Part shown: one piece after another, positions 60,996 to 64,000 of the stretch
How positions within the stretch are numbered: position 1 is the stretch's first letter
How the letters are laid out: every line of letters begins with the position of its first letter
Source: Roseomonas gilardii
GTDB taxonomy: Bacteria > Pseudomonadota > Alphaproteobacteria > Acetobacterales > Acetobacteraceae
Assembly: GCF_001941945.1 (NCBI RefSeq)
Contig: NZ_CP015584.1
Coordinates: 62,001-126,000 of the forward strand
DNA length: 64,000 bases
Direction: 5' to 3'
Position numbers and translations under genes: made by a program
Notes under the pieces: model-generated
Told to the model about the DNA's origin: nothing
Databases searched by the model: none
What the model saw: only the letters and a program-made list of their open reading frames with translations

Positions 60996-61153
60996 TGGAA
61001 CGGTTTCCCCAAAACAGCGTGGTCACGACGGGGTCTTTCTGCCCCATGGTCCGGCAACTTCGTGTCCATGCCCCGCGAGGTTCCGGAAGAAAGTTTCCTT
61101 TGTTCCGGGATGTGGACCTCTAAAGGAACGGCATGAATTTGCTTTGACGGACT

Positions 61154-61166
61154 TGTCTATAAGACA
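61154..61166. promoter_or_regulatory. Inverted repeat between dctP and iclR, candidate IclR operator
   Basis: TGTCT-ATA-AGACA is a perfect 5-3-5 palindrome in an AT-rich part of the gap between the divergent genes, about 160 bases from dctP and 76 from the chosen iclR start. IclR regulators bind short palindromes of this size. Confidence 0.55.
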
Positions 61167-61241
61167 TAGTTTTTCAGCCGGGAAGCGATGATTTTCCAAG
61201 ACAAGACAAGGTCCATATGTTGGAATATTTTGCGTTGCACC

Positions 61242-62096
61242 ATGTCTGAGCGTGCTCAACTGGCCGGCACGCAGAGCCTGGAGCGGGCCATCGCGCTGCT
61301 TCGCCTCGTGGCCGGGCATGCCGGCCGGGGCGCGCGGCTGATCGACCTCACCCAGCATTCCCGCCTCAGCAAGCCCACGGTGCATCGCCTGTTGCGCGGG
61401 CTGGAGCGGCAGGGGCTGGTGGAACAGGACCGGCTCAGCGAGCGCTACCATCTCGGGCCCGAGGCCTTCGTCATCGGCTCCCTGGCGGCGGACCGCTACG
61501 GCGTCCACCGCGCCGCCCTGCCCTCCCTCTTCCGGCTGGCGCAGGGGAGCGAGGACACCGCCTTCCTGTCCGTGCGGCGCGGCTGGCACGTGGTCTGCCT
61601 GCACCGGGAGGAAGGCCCCTTCCCCATCCGGTCGCATGTGCTGCAGGCGGGCGACCGGCATCCGCTCGGCGTGGGCGCCGGCAGCCTGGCGATCCTGGCC
61701 ACCCTTCCGGATGACGAGATCGAGGAGATGATTGCCGCCTGTGCCGCGGAATTCGCCGAGGAGCGCTACCGCAGCTTCACGCCGGACATCCTGCGCGCCT
61801 CCGTGACCCGGACCCGCGCCGAGGGCTTCGCCTTCAACCCGGGCCATCTCACCGCCGGAAGCTGGGGCGTCGGCGTGGCGATCCTGGACCGGCAGGGGCG
61901 CTGCGAAGGCGCGCTTTCCATCGCCGCCATCGACGGCCGCCTGGGCGATGCCAGGCGCCCCCAGATCGCGGCCCTTCTCGCCGCCGAGGCCAAGCGGGTC
62001 AGCGAGCTGCTCGCCCGCCCCAGTGGTGCCACGAACATCGCCGCCACGCTGCGTCGCCCGGCGGCCCATACCATGAGGAAACAGAACCATGACTGA
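61242..62096 (+). CDS. IclR-family transcriptional regulator
   Basis: This 284-residue protein is read from the ATG at 61242; an in-frame ATG at 61188 would add 18 residues and move the start to within 22 bases of the palindrome. The N-terminal winged HTH reads LIDLTQHSRLSKPTVHRLLRGL. The GAF-like effector domain includes FPIRSHVLQAGDRHPLGVGAGSLAIL and the PGHLTAGSWGVGVAI segment near the ligand site. It probably controls both the divergent TRAP-SDR genes and its own downstream thiolase and ligase genes. Its end overlaps the thiolase start by eight bases. Confidence 0.9.
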   Translation: MSERAQLAGTQSLERAIALLRLVAGHAGRGARLIDLTQHSRLSKPTVHRLLRGLERQGLVEQDRLSERYHLGPEAFVIGSLAADRYGVHRAALPSLFRLAQGSEDTAFLSVRRGWHVVCLHREEGPFPIRSHVLQAGDRHPLGVGAGSLAILATLPDDEIEEMIAACAAEFAEERYRSFTPDILRASVTRTRAEGFAFNPGHLTAGSWGVGVAILDRQGRCEGALSIAAIDGRLGDARRPQIAALLAAEAKRVSELLARPSGATNIAATLRRPAAHTMRKQNHD

Positions 62097-63258
62097 AGCC
62101 TGCATCGTCGGCTGGGCGCATTCCCCCTTCGGCAAGCTGGAGGAACCGGATGCCGAGAGCCTGATCGCGCGCGTGGCGGGCGCGGCCATCGCGGATGCGG
62201 GCATCGCCCCGTCCGAGGTGGACGCGGTCTTCGTCGGGCAATTCAACAACGGCTTCAGCCGGCAGGATTTCCCGGCCTCGCTGCCGATGCAGAGCGTGCC
62301 CGAGTTGCGCTTCAAGCCGGCGACGCGCTGCGAGAACGCCTGTGCTTCCGGTTCCGCGGCGATCTACGCCGCCCGCGACTTCATCGCCGCCGGGCGCGGC
62401 CGCCTGGCCCTGGTGATCGGGGTGGAGAAGATGACTGCCACGCCGGGGCCCCAGGTGGGCGACAATCTTCTCGGTGCCTCCTATCGCCGGGAGGAAGGCG
62501 ACATCCCGGGCGGCTTTGCCGGCGTCTTCGGCCGCATCGCCGAGAACTACTTCCAGCGCTTCGGCGACCAGACGGATGCGCTGGCCGCGATCGCCGCCAA
62601 GAACCACCGCAACGGCGTGGACAATCCTTACGCGCAGATGCGACGCGACCTGGGCTTCGAGTTCTGCCGCACGGCCTCGGAGAAGAACCCCTATGTCGCC
62701 GGGCCGCTGAAGCGCACCGATTGCTCGCTGGTCAGCGACGGCGCGGCGGCGCTGGTGCTGGCCGACGAGGAGACCGCCTGTGCCATGGAACACGCCGTCC
62801 GCTTCCGCGCGGCCGTACAGGTGAACGACTACCTGCCCCTCTCGCGCCGCGATCCGACGCGTTTCGAGGCCGGCGCCCAGGCCTGGCAGCGCGCCTTCGC
62901 CGATGCGGGGCTGGGGCTGGACGACCTCTCCTTCGTCGAGACGCATGACTGCTTCACCATCGCGGAGCTGATCGAGTACGAGGCCATGGGGCTGGCGCCG
63001 CATGGCCAGGGCGCGCGCGTGGCGCTGGACGGCATCACCGCCCCGGACGGCAGGCTGCCGGTGAACCGCTCCGGCGGGCTGAAGTCCAAGGGGCATCCGG
63101 TGGGCGCCACCGGCGTCTCGATGCATGTGATGGCGGCGATGCAACTGACGGGGCGGGCGGGCGACATGCAGCTTCCCCGCGCCGACCGGGGCGCTGTCTT
63201 CAACATGGGCGGCGCGGCCGTCGCCAACTACGTCTCCATCCTGGAGCGCCTGTCTTGA
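62089..63258 (+). CDS. Thiolase, SCP-x / acetyl-CoA acetyltransferase type
   Basis: This 389-residue enzyme has the acylated cysteine in CENACASGSAA, the histidine in VETHDCFTIAE, and the C-terminal SKGHPVGATGVS with the second catalytic histidine. The HDCF form, in place of the usual NEAF, marks the SCP-x branch. That branch cleaves branched or steroid-type 3-oxoacyl-CoA thioesters and often works with a DUF35 partner, which is absent here. Its ATG lies within the last codons of iclR, and a TTG of the ligase gene overlaps its stop, so the three are translated as a chain. Confidence 0.9.
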   Translation: MTEACIVGWAHSPFGKLEEPDAESLIARVAGAAIADAGIAPSEVDAVFVGQFNNGFSRQDFPASLPMQSVPELRFKPATRCENACASGSAAIYAARDFIAAGRGRLALVIGVEKMTATPGPQVGDNLLGASYRREEGDIPGGFAGVFGRIAENYFQRFGDQTDALAAIAAKNHRNGVDNPYAQMRRDLGFEFCRTASEKNPYVAGPLKRTDCSLVSDGAAALVLADEETACAMEHAVRFRAAVQVNDYLPLSRRDPTRFEAGAQAWQRAFADAGLGLDDLSFVETHDCFTIAELIEYEAMGLAPHGQGARVALDGITAPDGRLPVNRSGGLKSKGHPVGATGVSMHVMAAMQLTGRAGDMQLPRADRGAVFNMGGAAVANYVSILERLS

Positions 63259-64000
63259 GCGGCATCGCCCCCGTCGGCGGCGTCGTGCCGGCCACGAAGC
63301 GGGTGATGAACCTGTCGCACTTCCTGCGGCAGGCCGCCCGGCGCCATGCGGAGGAAACCGGCTTCGTCTGGGGCGAGCGGCGATGGAGCTGGGCCGAGAT
63401 GGACCGGCGCGTGGACGCCATGGCCCAGGCGCTGTCGGCCCGCGGTATCCGCAAGGGCGACCGTGTGCTCGTGCAGTCGCGCAACTGCAACCAGCTCTTC
63501 GAAAGCATGTTCGCCTGCTTCCGGCTCGGTGCCGTCTGGGTGCCGACCAATTTCCGCCAGACGCCGGCCGAGGTCGCTTATCTGGCGGAGTCCAGCGGTG
63601 CCTCGGCCCTGCTCTGCGGCGCGGAGTTCCGCGACCATGCCGCGGCCGTGCGCGAGGCGGCGCCGGATCTCCGGCTCGTCGTGTCCATCGGCGGGGACGG
63701 TCTGGGCGAGGACTATGACAGCCTGGTGGAAAGGCATCTCGGCACGCCCTTCCCGGCTGCCGATGTCGAGCATGACGATCCCTGCTGGTTCTTCTACACC
63801 TCCGGCACCACGGGGCGGCCGAAGGCGGCCGTGCTCACCCATGGCCAGATGGGCTTCGTCGCCACGAACCATCTCTGCGACCTGATGCCCGGCCTCGGCT
63901 CCGACGACGCCTCCCTGGTGGTCGCGCCCCTGTCGCATGGCGCGGGCATCCATCAGATCGCCCAGGTTGCCCGGGCAGTTAAGACCGTGCTGCCGGCCGG
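63255..64000 (+). CDS. Acyl-CoA ligase (AMP-forming), 3' end cut by window
   Basis: An open frame runs off the right edge. A TTG at 63255 overlaps the thiolase stop (TTGA); the ATG at 63306 (MNLSHFLRQAARR) is the more usual family start and may be the true one. About 230-248 residues are seen: RWSWAEMDRRVDAMAQAL, then GAVWVPTNFRQTPAEVAYL, and the P-loop FFYTSGTTGRPKAAVLTH. The adenylation A5 motif and C-terminal lysine domain lie beyond the window. It should activate a carboxylic acid, perhaps the one imported by the TRAP system, for cleavage by the upstream thiolase. Confidence 0.88.
   Translation, partial: MSGIAPVGGVVPATKRVMNLSHFLRQAARRHAEETGFVWGERRWSWAEMDRRVDAMAQALSARGIRKGDRVLVQSRNCNQLFESMFACFRLGAVWVPTNFRQTPAEVAYLAESSGASALLCGAEFRDHAAAVREAAPDLRLVVSIGGDGLGEDYDSLVERHLGTPFPAADVEHDDPCWFFYTSGTTGRPKAAVLTHGQMGFVATNHLCDLMPGLGSDDASLVVAPLSHGAGIHQIAQVARAVKTVLPA

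Noticed and set aside
1-64000. tRNA, rRNA, CRISPR array, insertion sequence or prophage
   Set aside because: No cloverleaf-like segment, repeat-spacer pattern, transposase motif or terminal inverted repeat pair was found on reading both strands.

Overview
This 64 kb window is very GC-rich (about 70% by eye) and densely packed with metabolic, transport and regulatory genes. Four-base stop/start overlaps are common, as are TTG and GTG starts. The gene repertoire and protein style suggest an alphaproteobacterium, most likely of the Acetobacteraceae (Roseomonas-like). That is inference: there is no rRNA, tRNA or housekeeping marker here to settle it. I see no insertion sequence, prophage, CRISPR array or tRNA.

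Layout. 0-8 kb: the tail of a receiver-domain protein, an orphan taurine-pyruvate aminotransferase, a ribokinase, then a LysR regulator divergent from a D-carbamoylase and a hydantoin-racemase-like gene, followed by a GH15 glucoamylase-like gene. 8-19.6 kb: an alpha/beta hydrolase; a minus-strand unit LysR / HMG-CoA-lyase::CoA-transferase fusion / swivel-first aconitase; and, divergent from it, an orphan peptide-type binding protein, an AceE-like ThDP enzyme and an N-methyl amino acid oxidase. 19.8-25.3 kb: a cytochrome c oxidase operon (CtaG, CopD-like, CuA subunit II, fused subunits I+III, small membrane protein). 25.3-27.1 kb: a gene-poor stretch with a GrpB protein and a small orphan. 27.2-32.5 kb: a KtrB/KtrA potassium uptake pair and a minus-strand copper-handling cluster (CopC-CopD fusion, YcnI, PCuAC, a DUF2946-like protein). 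32.6-35 kb: a DUF2332 protein divergent from a citrate synthase carrying an N-terminal HTH.

35-46.2 kb is a hydroxycinnamate (ferulate) utilisation island. A secreted tannase/feruloyl esterase, a secreted DUF3237 protein, an aromatic-acid transporter and a MarR regulator lie on one strand. Vanillin dehydrogenase, feruloyl-CoA hydratase/lyase, feruloyl-CoA synthetase and an acyl-CoA dehydrogenase run the other way from a shared promoter that carries a perfect inverted repeat. 46.2-53.7 kb: a cache-PAS-GGDEF-EAL protein with an odd start, an L,D-transpeptidase lipoprotein, a DMT exporter, an MFS transporter and uracil-DNA glycosylase. 53.7-57.3 kb: two coupled M20 amidohydrolases and a LysR regulator. 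57.3-64 kb: an SDR and a TRAP transporter (fused DctQM plus DctP) divergent from IclR, an SCP-x-type thiolase and an acyl-CoA ligase cut by the window end.

The window reads as a nutrient-scavenging accessory stretch of a plant- or soil-associated heterotroph. Catabolic modules are each paired with a local regulator and transporter, and an aerobic terminal oxidase lies a few kilobases from the genes expected to supply its copper. The least familiar unit is the fusion lyase/CoA-transferase plus swivel-first aconitase at 8.9-13.1 kb.
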